64,000 bases of DNA from Azolla caroliniana. Lineage: Eukaryota; Polypodiophyta. Location: positions 620,001 through 684,000 of the forward strand of contig JBHGNT010000005.1 of assembly GCA_043228905.1 (NCBI GenBank), written 5' to 3'. Below the pieces are notes generated by a model, which was given only the letters and a program-made list of their open reading frames with translations, ran no database searches and was not told the origin of the DNA. A program made the position numbers and the translations under genes. Below, piece by piece: positions 12,499 to 20,502 of this stretch (position 1 is its first letter; each line of letters starts with the position of its first letter).

Positions 12499-12787
12499 GA
12501 TAACAAAAGATTATGTTATGTTAAGGGAATATACAATAGTAGCTAGGAGGCTTAAGACTAGCGTTGAACCAAATTGGTTCGAAATAATGCCTTGTGCCTC
12601 CTTTTATAGTGTTCTCAGGAGTACTCCTAAAGTTTCTAGAATGTTCTACATCAATTTTCTATAGTCTGGAATATACATCAATTTTCTATAGTAAAACCTA
12701 AATCAAAATAATATACTTCGTATTACAACATATAGTCTAATGGTCAAGAGCTCGACCCATGTAACATAAGGTCATGGGTTCGAGTCT
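12353..12787. other. Gap with (AG)n and a tRNA-like SINE head
   Basis: An (AG)n run lies at about 12462-12493. From about 12733 to 12787 the sequence TAGTCTAATGGTCAAGAGC, then GTCATGGGTTCGAGTC, resembles pol III A and B boxes of a tRNA-derived SINE. It stops exactly where the LTR of element B begins. Confidence 0.5.
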
Positions 12788-12933
12788 TGTTAACTCTTCG
12801 GGCCGGACAATGGCCTAACACAGGGTGTCTACGTGAGACACTTCACCAAAGGGTGTTACGGCAACCGGATTAGACTTCAACGCTTAATCCGACTTAGTTA
12901 AGTTACTTATTAGGATCATCTTTCATAACACGC
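12788..12933 (-). repeat. Element B 3' LTR, distal part
   Basis: It starts TGTTAACTCTTCGGGCC and matches 29294-29439 except for about two bases. It ends at the insertion site of element A. The last four bases (acgc) are repeated at 20070-20073. Confidence 0.95.
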
Positions 12934-13636
12934 TGTCGAGGGTTGCTACGCCCTTGCGTGCAGAAAGGAGGAGGGACCACGGGGGTCTTGGACCGAAGAG
13001 CAAGAGAGAGAGAGGAGAAGGAGAGAGAGACCCGATTACACAGAACCGAAGATTGCACAGGGACACGGCCCAACAAACAGAGATCACAAATAAACGCCGA
13101 CGCGGATGGACGCAACCACAAAAGATATGTACTTATGAATGCAAGAAATTAACAGGCTAAAGCGTTACAACCCACGGTGGGGCACGAAATAGATACTAAC
13201 GAAAACGAACAGGGCGGCGAACAGATGCCGACCCCTGTATGTCGCGACGCACGGAAAGGGGAAAACAGGTCGGAGGTGCTGCAGGACGCACTCGGGGCGT
13301 TCCACGGAACAGCGCAAGCCTCCTCGAAACCTGCACAGGTACGCGATGGAGCAGAAAACAGAGAAAGCAGGAGTGAGAGAGAGCTTCCCAAATCGGTTCG
13401 GCAGCACTTCGTCCTCTCCGCGCGAGATCCCCCACTTCTATTCTTCCTCTTCCTTTTATATCCCGTCAAGAGGCCGTTTGGCATTAACTGCATGCCAACC
13501 CAATCTACCCACCTAGGATCCTCGTATGTACCTACTTCGTCCTTAGGTACTTCTTGGCGCGCGTGTGCGTGTAGAGCCGTTTCCCCCCCACGCCTTGTTC
13601 CTCCGATTCCCCTTGTGGGCGGTTTTCTTCACGACA
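12934..13636 (-). repeat. Element A 3' LTR
   Basis: It is 703 bp and matches 19367-20069. The minus-strand TATA-like box is the complement of ccttttatatc at 13452-13462. Near the element's 3' end it carries GTCCAAGACCCCCGTGGTCC (minus strand). Confidence 0.96.
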
Positions 13637-13649
13637 TCCGCCCCCACCT
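13637..13649 (-). other. Element A polypurine tract
   Basis: On the minus strand AGGTGGGGGCGGA lies directly before the 3' LTR start TGTCGTGAAG. This is the expected place for the plus-strand primer of reverse transcription. Confidence 0.75.
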
Positions 13650-13708
13650 AACCGCGCATCCACCGGCATGCGCCAATTTAAGTTGGCACGGAGAAAACCG
13701 GCCCGCCC

Positions 13709-16700
13709 TTACTCTTCGCCTGCCGGCCCTTCCTCGGCCTCGGATCGGTCGTCGCTGCTGTCCAGGAGAATCGGGTCGGGTTCGTCGTCGTGCCGCTTCT
13801 TGAAAGCTTTGATCCTCTTCCCGGCCACGGGTATCGCTATTCTCGTACCGTCGAGTTCCGCCAGATGATACGTCCCGTTGTCGTTGGCGCTCTGTACCGT
13901 GTACGGCCCGAACCATCTCCGTGCGAACTTCCGCGTTGCTCGGTGCTGGTTGTCGAGGCTGCTGTCGTAGACGAGCACCCAGTCACCCTGTTCGATCTTC
14001 TTCGGTCGGAGTCGGTGCGTTCGGTCGAACCTGGCCTTGTTCTTTATCCTCGCCACTCGGATCCTTTCTGCAGCCGCCTCCACGTCCTCCGGTCTCCGTT
14101 CGAGTTGTCGTATACGCGCTGCCAACAAGTCCTCCCGGCTCATCTCGTCCCTCCAGTCGACCGTTGCCCATGAGGAGATTGTTCGTTCCATCGGCATGAT
14201 CGGCTTCTGGCCGAACATGAGCTCTGTCGGCATGTACCCGGTTACCGAACTGTGCGTAGTCCGGTCGGCCCACAAAGCATAAGGTAGAAGTCGCGGCCAG
14301 TTACCGATCTGGCCCCCGCATGCCCGAACCAGCGCTTTAACGATCGGTCCGTGTCCGCGCTCCACCTTTCCATTCGCCTCCGGGTTGTACGCAGTGGTGA
14401 GCGAGAGTTTGACTCCCAGCCGATCAAACAGCTCCGCGGCTTCCTCGGTGTCCAACTCCCCTCGGTCAGCCACGATCTTCCCGACGCACCCGTACCGGCA
14501 TATCACGTCTTCGATCAGGAACCGACACACGGCCGCGGTCGTCTTATTCTGAAGGGCTCGGCCTTCCACCTGGTTCGTCAGGTCTTCCCGCGCTAGGACC
14601 AGATACCGCATCTGTCCTACCCCCATCGGCATCGTCACTAGATCTACCATCCATTTGAAGTGGATAGTCGGAGGGTACGTAGGGCGAAGCCCGTCCCGGT
14701 GTCGGACTATCGAGTGCATCTGACAACTCTCGCAAGTTGACACGAACCGATGCACGTCCCGGTACAATCCCGGCCACCAGTACTTCCCCTTCAGTTTCTC
14801 AAATGTCGCCCACGTTCCACGGTGTCCAGCCCAAGGGCTGTCGTGGTAGGCCGCCAGTAGCTCCTCCTGTTCTTCCTTCATCGCCACCACCCGGAGCGGG
14901 ACGCCGTTCCTCTTCTTCGGGTGCTTCCACAAATGCCCATCTCGGAGAAAGAATCGATATGCTTTCTTCCGGATCCGGTTGGCCTCGTCCTTCGTCCACG
15001 ACGCATCGGGCGTCATTGTCTTCAAAAACCCGCCGATCTGCAGCCACTCCCCGTCGTACTTGCTCGCGTCGAACTCGTTAAGCGCCGGAGTGCTCATCCC
15101 GTCGGTCGTCATGTATGCTGCCTCGAAGAAATCCACGCCGACTTCTTCGTCTTCCGAAACCATGCCGCCCTCGTCGTCGAACCTCGCTCTTGAAAGCATG
15201 TCGGCCATGGCGTTGTCTTTCCCGGAAATGTGTCGTATTTCCGGGTCCAGGGACTTGATGTACGCTATCCACCTGAGCATCGCCAGGTCCGGAGTCGCGC
15301 ATCCGGAAACCATACCGAGAATCGGCAGGCAATCCGTCTCGATGATCACTTCTGTCCCTATCAGGTAGTCTTTGTCGGCCTTAACCGCCGAAACAATACC
15401 CCAGAGTTCGCGTTTAACCTGGGCGTATCCTCGCTGCCGTTCACTGAGGACTTTCGCGCCGAATCGGATCGGGAACCGATTGCCGTCCTCGTCTTCCTGG
15501 TTCACGACCCATCCGATCCCGGTCGGACTGGTATCCACCGTTATGAATACCGGGGTACCCTTCCCGTATACCGCCTTCCGAAGTGCCGGTGCCGCTGCAA
15601 GAGCCTCTTTCAGCTTCCGGACCGATTCCGCGTGCTCGTCTAGCCATTCGAACCTTCGCCCCTTTTTCAGCAACCCGTACAGTGGCTCCGCGACGTGTGC
15701 GTAATGCGGGATCCATATGTGGTAGAACGCGCATGCCCCCAGGAATCTCCGTACTTCCGTGACCGAGCTGCAGTCGGGCTTCATCGCGGAGATGGCTTCT
15801 ATCTTTGCCGGAGACGGTTTCCGGCCATATGGTCCACATAAATGTCCGACCACCATGATTTCCGACTGCCCGAATGCTGACTTCTCCCCCGAGAAGGTGA
15901 GCCTCGCATCCTCTAGCCTTTGTAGCACCTTCTCGCAGTCGTCGATGTGCGTTACCACGAATCGCCGGCATCCGTCCGGGCCGATCGTCTCGTCCTTTTC
16001 TTCCACCGGGCATCCCTTGATCGGGATGTCGTCCAGAAACGGCATGGTGATGTCCGGGATACAGTCCCTCAGAACCTTGTTCATCGCATTCACCATGTGG
16101 GCCACCGAGTTGGTCCCTCCTTGCGGCAGTGTACACATCCGAACTAGGCCGAGGGGAGTTCGCATCGTCGTAACGTCTCTGCTCTCCACGGCTAGCTGGA
16201 ACTGGTCGTACCCTGAGTATAGATCCCCGACCGAGTAAATTGACCTTCCGGCGAAGGCCTCCGCGAACTCGTCTATGGTCGGTCCGATCCCTGCGTTCCG
16301 AATCGTCACTCGATTGACCGGCTGCAGGTCCTGGATGAAGCGCAACGAACCGTTTTTCTTCGGTACGGTAAACCATCGATTCGAATATGGGGCGCTCGAC
16401 GGCTCGAGAATTCCCATATCAACTTTCTGCCTCAGCAGCTCCATCAACTTCGGGATGTGAGCTCTCGGAACCGGGATTGGCTTGAGATTCCATGGTACAT
16501 GCGGTACCGTGAATATCACCATCGGCTCCACGATCGTCGGGTCAACGCACCCGATTTCCTCCGGCGAGAATGCGAAGGCTTTCCCGTGCCTTCCGAGCAT
16601 TCTCCGAAACCGGTCTTCCTCCGCCGGCAGTAGGAACCCGCCCCCACCGATTTTGAGCTCTCGGAGCGTCTCGTCGGTGAAGGTGTGTCCTATGCAGGCC

Positions 16701-17200
16701 GGATCTCGTAGACTAGGGTCCGATGCAACCCCTTTGATTCTCGACGCGCTGTCCTCCGGTAAGGGTGCCGCGACTGGCCTTACCTTCCGGTCCACAGTCT
16801 TGTACTTGGTGCTCACGTGGGCCGTCCGAACTGACTCGAGCCCTCGACCGAAGTCCGCGATGACTTCGTGCATCTCCTCGGAACACACCGGTATCGTCCG
16901 GTCTTCGTTAAGGCCTTCTTCGACTACCTTTCCCAGCATTCCCAAGGTGTCGTCGAATGAGACCGCCTCCACGGCCCCGTTGATTTCCTCGTCAGGGCCG
17001 AGAACTCCGCACGCTCGAAGTCTCCCCTCCGCCTTTCTCTTCTCTCGGCCGCCGATGCCGACTGTCGTGCACGCTCCGCTGTCGGAGAACAAAAATTCCC
17101 TACCTATGGTACAAGGTTTCTTCGGTTTTATCGTACAGGTGTGGGGTTTTCCCGGGGTGTCCGGACTGTCGCGGCCCCACGCCTTGGCAGTCCTCTCTAA
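13709..17200 (-). CDS. Element A pol: reverse transcriptase, RNase H, integrase
   Basis: The frame opens where pro ends (a -1 step at about 17200) and runs about 1163 codons. RT has SNRWFTVPKKNGSLRFIQDL, DLYSGYDQF and the catalytic box PFLDDIPIKG near 16035. RNase H has ITVDTSPTGIGW near 15540 and SGKDNAMADMLSR near 15200. Integrase has an HHCC domain (HDSPWAGHRG, CESCQ; 14720-14850), then DLVTMP, VADRGELD and NPEANGKVERG as the D, D, E blocks, and a GPY module (RRWFGPYTV) near 13920. No chromodomain follows. RMCTLPQGGTNSV and DDIPIKG are, from memory, like basidiomycete Ty3 elements and unlike common plant Athila, Tat or chromovirus RTs. All catalytic residues seem present, so the enzyme may be active. 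Confidence 0.93.
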   Translation of the reverse strand, partial: LERTAKAWGRDSPDTPGKPHTCTIKPKKPCTIGREFLFSDSGACTTVGIGGREKRKAEGRLRACGVLGPDEEINGAVEAVSFDDTLGMLGKVVEEGLNEDRTIPVCSEEMHEVIADFGRGLESVRTAHVSTKYKTVDRKVRPVAAPLPEDSASRIKGVASDPSLRDPACIGHTFTDETLRELKIGGGGFLLPAEEDRFRRMLGRHGKAFAFSPEEIGCVDPTIVEPMVIFTVPHVPWNLKPIPVPRAHIPKLMELLRQKVDMGILEPSSAPYSNRWFTVPKKNGSLRFIQDLQPVNRVTIRNAGIGPTIDEFAEAFAGRSIYSVGDLYSGYDQFQLAVESRDVTTMRTPLGLVRMCTLPQGGTNSVAHMVNAMNKVLRDCIPDITMPFLDDIPIKGCPVEEKDETIGPDGCRRFVVTHIDDCEKVLQRLEDARLTFSGEKSAFGQSEIMVVGHLCGPYGRKPSPAKIEAISAMKPDCSSVTEVRRFLGACAFYHIWIPHYAHVAEPLYGLLKKGRRFEWLDEHAESVRKLKEALAAAPALRKAVYGKGTPVFITVDTSPTGIGWVVNQEDEDGNRFPIRFGAKVLSERQRGYAQVKRELWGIVSAVKADKDYLIGTEVIIETDCLPILGMVSGCATPDLAMLRWIAYIKSLDPEIRHISGKDNAMADMLSRARFDDEGGMVSEDEEVGVDFFEAAYMTTDGMSTPALNEFDASKYDGEWLQIGGFLKTMTPDASWTKDEANRIRKKAYRFFLRDGHLWKHPKKRNGVPLRVVAMKEEQEELLAAYHDSPWAGHRGTWATFEKLKGKYWWPGLYRDVHRFVSTCESCQMHSIVRHRDGLRPTYPPTIHFKWMVDLVTMPMGVGQMRYLVLAREDLTNQVEGRALQNKTTAAVCRFLIEDVICRYGCVGKIVADRGELDTEEAAELFDRLGVKLSLTTAYNPEANGKVERGHGPIVKALVRACGGQIGNWPRLLPYALWADRTTHSSVTGYMPTELMFGQKPIMPMERTISSWATVDWRDEMSREDLLAARIRQLERRPEDVEAAAERIRVARIKNKARFDRTHRLRPKKIEQGDWVLVYDSSLDNQHRATRKFARRWFGPYTVQSANDNGTYHLAELDGTRIAIPVAGKRIKAFKKRHDDEPDPILLDSSDDRSEAEEGPAGEE

Positions 17201-17934
17201 AAATCCTCTCGGTTTTCGGAACCGAGGGAATCACGGTTACGTTCGTGGTTCGGCCTTACCGTCAGAAACTGGACCGAATGGAGCCCGTCTTGGCTTTTGA
17301 CCCTCGCGTAGGCCGAACCATTGTCCAGCACTTTGGTCTCCATCCGCGCCGCCGTAATGTACGGTTCTCCCAGAATGACCGGGTGCGAAGACGTCTCCTG
17401 CACGAAGAAGTGTTGGTCAATCTCGACGTCGCCAATCTTGACCCGCACATTCGGACAGGCCCCGTGCAGTTCCTCGGTGGCGCGCGTTGCTGCCCTTATT
17501 TTCCACCCGTGCTTGGTGTTGATCGGCCATTTGCCCTTCTTATAGAAGTCCATGGACATCAAATTGATCTCCGATCCGTGGTCCACCAAAGCTATCACCG
17601 GTTCCTGGACATCGCCGATCTTCACCGGGGTTTCCGTGGTCGCTCGGGCCCAGTGTGGTCTCGAATAGTGGCTTTCCGCCCACCCGTCTCCCAGCGCCAT
17701 GTCGTCTAGGTGCGTCGTTCGCACTTCCACCGATCTTTCCGGTTCTGTCTCCGTCGACAGCCTCTTCCGTTTCACCAAGTCCACGATGGAGTCGTGGAAC
17801 TCCTTCTTGGCGATTCCCAGCACCTCTCGTAACGACAGCTCCACCTTGCTGTCGAGGATCCGTTCCTCCAGGACCTTTCGTAAGTCCGTGGTCCTTTCTA
17901 TCTCCGTCCCCAGACGGTACCCGCCCTTCTGGGT
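17197..17934 (-). CDS. Element A pro: retropepsin-like aspartic protease with DHGS motif
   Basis: The frame opens after a TAA at 17935-17937 and ends with TAG at 17197-17199. It overlaps gag by 37 nt and lies -1 to it, so it has no need of its own start codon. The active-site region is IALVDHGSEINLMS near 17560, where most Ty3 elements have D-T/S-G-A. HPVILGEPYI near 17360 fits the second conserved block (I-L-G). Before it, EIERTTDLRKVLEE and LGIAKKEFHD look like the linker seen in fungal elements (from memory). It would be made as a Gag-Pro fusion and cut the polyprotein. Confidence 0.85.
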   Translation of the reverse strand, partial: TQKGGYRLGTEIERTTDLRKVLEERILDSKVELSLREVLGIAKKEFHDSIVDLVKRKRLSTETEPERSVEVRTTHLDDMALGDGWAESHYSRPHWARATTETPVKIGDVQEPVIALVDHGSEINLMSMDFYKKGKWPINTKHGWKIRAATRATEELHGACPNVRVKIGDVEIDQHFFVQETSSHPVILGEPYITAARMETKVLDNGSAYARVKSQDGLHSVQFLTVRPNHERNRDSLGSENREDF

Positions 17935-19322
17935 TTATCTTGCGTACCGGCCCCGCCGGCTTCGTCCCGTCGTGGCCCGGACCGGGTCTCGTATCGTTGT
18001 GAGGGCCCGGTCGTCCCGGGTCTCCCCACCCGCTTCTCTTCTACCAGAGCCTCGTAGTTCTGGCAAGCAGCTTCCACGAAGCCCGTCCTTTCCTCGACCG
18101 GGTCGCTCCACCCGGTCATCTCCCGTACCCGTTTCTCCGCACGGTCCGATTCCTCCCTCTTCATCCTCGTCTCGGCAAGGCCTTCCAGCACCGTTGGCCA
18201 GAATCCGGCTTTGCTTTCCCTCCGGGCCTCGCCGCCCCCAACTCGAATGCCGGCCGACGCCGAGTAGTGGACGGTTTCCGCGTGTCGGGCCGCCGCCTCT
18301 TCCATCACCCTTTTCATACCGCCTTTTCCGTCGTTTCGGCTCAGGGCCCTTCGGGTGTCGCTGGCATGCACCCGTCCTTCCCACAGGTACACCACCCTGT
18401 TCCTCAGCGCCTCCGCGAAGTCGCCGCAGTCCTTCCGAATGTGGCCGACTTCATCGCACCACATGCACCTGTTTCCTGCCGCCGGCCGTCGGTCACGAGC
18501 CGGTTCGCCTCCTTCCCTTCGGGCCTGCGCGATTTGGAGGTCCTTTATCGCCTTCGTCAATTCCTCCAGCGCCGCTCCTCCGGTTGAGCCTCTGACTACG
18601 CCGGTCGAAGCCGAACCGGTTTCCAACCACTCCCGGGTCTCTTCCTTGCGCACCTGTGGCGCTGGTTCGAGCTTCCTTCCTGCGACCGAGCCCGACCCGG
18701 TCGCCCCGTTATCCGCCCATTCTCGCCGTTTGTCGAAACGGCCACAGACCTTCCTGACAGCCGCCCAGTCGGTAGTGAGCCCGTCTTCGGTTTCCAGCAA
18801 GAAGCCCACTTGCTCCCGATCCCGCTCGTCGACCGACTTGACAAACAGCAAGACCCGGCTCGTGTCCAGGATGGTTCGGTCAAGCGCCGAAAGGCGCGCA
18901 AAGTTTTCCTCGAACTCCCGGAGGAGCGCCGACGCGTTTCTTCCCTTCCCCGGGGACTCCACCCATTCCATGAACCTTCGCTTCGAAAGCCGGAGCGCGT
19001 CGTCCAGCCCGTATTTCTCTAGGAGCCGACCTTCGAACTCCTCCCAGGTACGGCTCTCCGTCCGCACCTCGAGCACCTCCGCATGGATGCTCGGCATCGC
19101 CACTCGGGGAAATCCGGCAAGACGCCTTTCTTCCGGAATGTCCCGCATCAGCATCTCTGCACCGTAGGACGCCAAATACTTCGTGGCATCCTTCCCATCG
19201 AACCGGCCGATCGTGCCGACGACCGCCTCAATAGCTCTGTCGAGGGCGCCGGTGCTCTCGCGCGCGTTTACAATCCGATCCACGGCCGAAGCCATGGCCT
19301 CTGCGAGATCCGACCCCCTCAT
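17898..19322 (-). CDS. Element A gag
   Basis: The proposed start is the ATG at 19320-19322 (MRGSDLAEAMASAVDRIV), about 25 bp downstream of the primer site; the frame is also open upstream through the LTR, so the start is inferred. It gives about 474 residues. The capsid-like part has FDGKDATKYLASYGAEM and TWEEFEGRLLEKYGLDDALR, as in Retrotrans_gag domains. A single zinc knuckle CMWCDEVGHIRKDC (C-X2-C-X4-H-X4-C) near 18460 binds nucleic acid. The C-terminal third is charged and probably disordered. It forms the virus-like particle in the cytoplasm. Confidence 0.88.
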   Translation of the reverse strand: MRGSDLAEAMASAVDRIVNARESTGALDRAIEAVVGTIGRFDGKDATKYLASYGAEMLMRDIPEERRLAGFPRVAMPSIHAEVLEVRTESRTWEEFEGRLLEKYGLDDALRLSKRRFMEWVESPGKGRNASALLREFEENFARLSALDRTILDTSRVLLFVKSVDERDREQVGFLLETEDGLTTDWAAVRKVCGRFDKRREWADNGATGSGSVAGRKLEPAPQVRKEETREWLETGSASTGVVRGSTGGAALEELTKAIKDLQIAQARREGGEPARDRRPAAGNRCMWCDEVGHIRKDCGDFAEALRNRVVYLWEGRVHASDTRRALSRNDGKGGMKRVMEEAAARHAETVHYSASAGIRVGGGEARRESKAGFWPTVLEGLAETRMKREESDRAEKRVREMTGWSDPVEERTGFVEAACQNYEALVEEKRVGRPGTTGPSQRYETRSGPRRDEAGGAGTQDKPRRAGTVWGRR

Positions 19323-19345
19323 TTCCTGCTCTTCTGCCGCCTCCT

Positions 19346-19361
19346 TCACGTCGGGTTCACC
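19346..19361 (-). other. Element A primer binding site
   Basis: On the minus strand TGGTGAACCCGACGTG lies five bases after the 5' LTR. Its complement ends in CCA, as a tRNA primer would. I could not assign the tRNA. Confidence 0.75.
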
Positions 19362-19366
19362 AAAGA

Positions 19367-20069
19367 TGTCGAGGGTTGCTACGCCCTTGCGTGCAGAAAG
19401 GAGGAGGGACCACGGGGGTCTTGGACCGAAGAGCAAGAGAGAGAGAGGAGAAGGAGAGAGAGACCCGATTACACAGAACCGAAGATTGCACAGGGACACG
19501 GCCCAACAAACAGAGATCACAAATAAACGCCGACGCGGATGGACGCAACCACAAAAGATATGTACTTATGAATGCAAGAAATTAACAGGCTAAAGCGTTA
19601 CAACCCACGGTGGGGCACGAAATAGATACTAACGAAAACGAACAGGGCGGCGAACAGATGCCGACCCCTGTATGTCGCGACGCACGGAAAGGGGAAAACA
19701 GGTCGGAGGTGCTGCAGGACGCACTCGGGGCGTTCCACGGAACAGCGCAAGCCTCCTCGAAACCTGCACAGGTACGCGATGGAGCAGAAAACAGAGAAAG
19801 CAGGAGTGAGAGAGAGCTTCCCAAATCGGTTCGGCAGCACTTCGTCCTCTCCGCGCGAGATCCCCCACTTCTATTCTTCCTCTTCCTTTTATATCCCGTC
19901 AAGAGGCCGTTTGGCATTAACTGCATGCCAACCCAATCTACCCACCTAGGATCCTCGTATGTACCTACTTCGTCCTTAGGTACTTCTTGGCGCGCGTGTG
20001 CGTGTAGAGCCGTTTCCCCCCCACGCCTTGTTCCTCCGATTCCCCTTGTGGGCGGTTTTCTTCACGACA
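19367..20069 (-). repeat. Element A 5' LTR
   Basis: It is 703 bp and identical by eye to 12934-13636. TATA-like complement at 19885-19895. It is followed by acgc, the target duplication. Confidence 0.96.
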
Positions 20070-20363
20070 ACGCGTAAGATATAACAATTAAGACAGAACG
20101 GCAATTAACACAGAGAGATAACAACGCTTAAGCTTTCATTAATTAACCGCTAACTATTACATTGTATCCGGGCCTTTAAATAGGTTTCCGGTCTGTATTA
20201 CAAAACGGTGCCATCCGCACCTGTTCGGGATCGGTCCAGATCCGGAACGGCATACCGATTCCGGTCCGTCCGTCCACACTCATAGCTTAATTACAACCAC
20301 ATTCCTACTACTTAATTAGCTCTCCGTTTCCCACTCTGGACTCCTTTGCCGGCCGGTAACACA
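20070..20363 (-). repeat. Element B 3' LTR, proximal part
   Basis: Continues B's LTR after the insertion, matching about 29436-29729 with roughly eight differences, and ends GGCCGGTAACACA. The total, minus the duplicated acgc, equals the 436 bp of the other LTR. Confidence 0.95.
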
Positions 20364-20502
20364 TGGCACGCCTGTGGGACAGTACCTTGTACGTCGAATC
20401 CACAACCGACCCTTGCTATTCTTCGTCCAAAATGTCCAGAATGCTTTGTTCGAGAGGCTCCAATGGTTCATTTGGAAGTGGTTGTTGTTGTTGTTGTTGT
20501 TG

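Larger units (their letters stand above)
12934..20069 (-). mobile_element. Element A: young, apparently intact Ty3/gypsy retrotransposon of fungal-like type
   Basis: The element is 7136 bp and bounded by two 703-bp LTRs (12934-13636 and 19367-20069) that I could not tell apart by eye. Both have the ends TGTCG and CGACA. The target duplication is the 4-bp acgc. The unoccupied site is preserved in B's other LTR (cataacacgcgtaag, near 29432). The internal region is 5730 bp, clearly GC-richer than the host DNA, and holds gag, pro and pol in three frames, each a -1 step from the one before. No internal stop was seen. Identical LTRs mean very recent insertion. Confidence 0.95.

Noticed and set aside
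12733-12787. A tRNA gene
   Set aside because: Only A- and B-box-like motifs are seen; no acceptor stem or full cloverleaf.
15441-16376. Minus-strand 311-codon ORF inside pol of element A
   Set aside because: Overlaps the conserved RT frame in another frame, with no motif of its own.
17699-18595. Long plus-strand ORF of 298 codons opposite gag of element A
   Set aside because: It is a shadow of the GC-rich gag and pro frames; its Pro/Ser/Arg-rich composition shows no domain.
12934-20069. Identical LTRs as an assembly duplication
   Set aside because: Each copy has distinct inner and outer flanks, a target duplication, a primer site and a polypurine tract in the right places.
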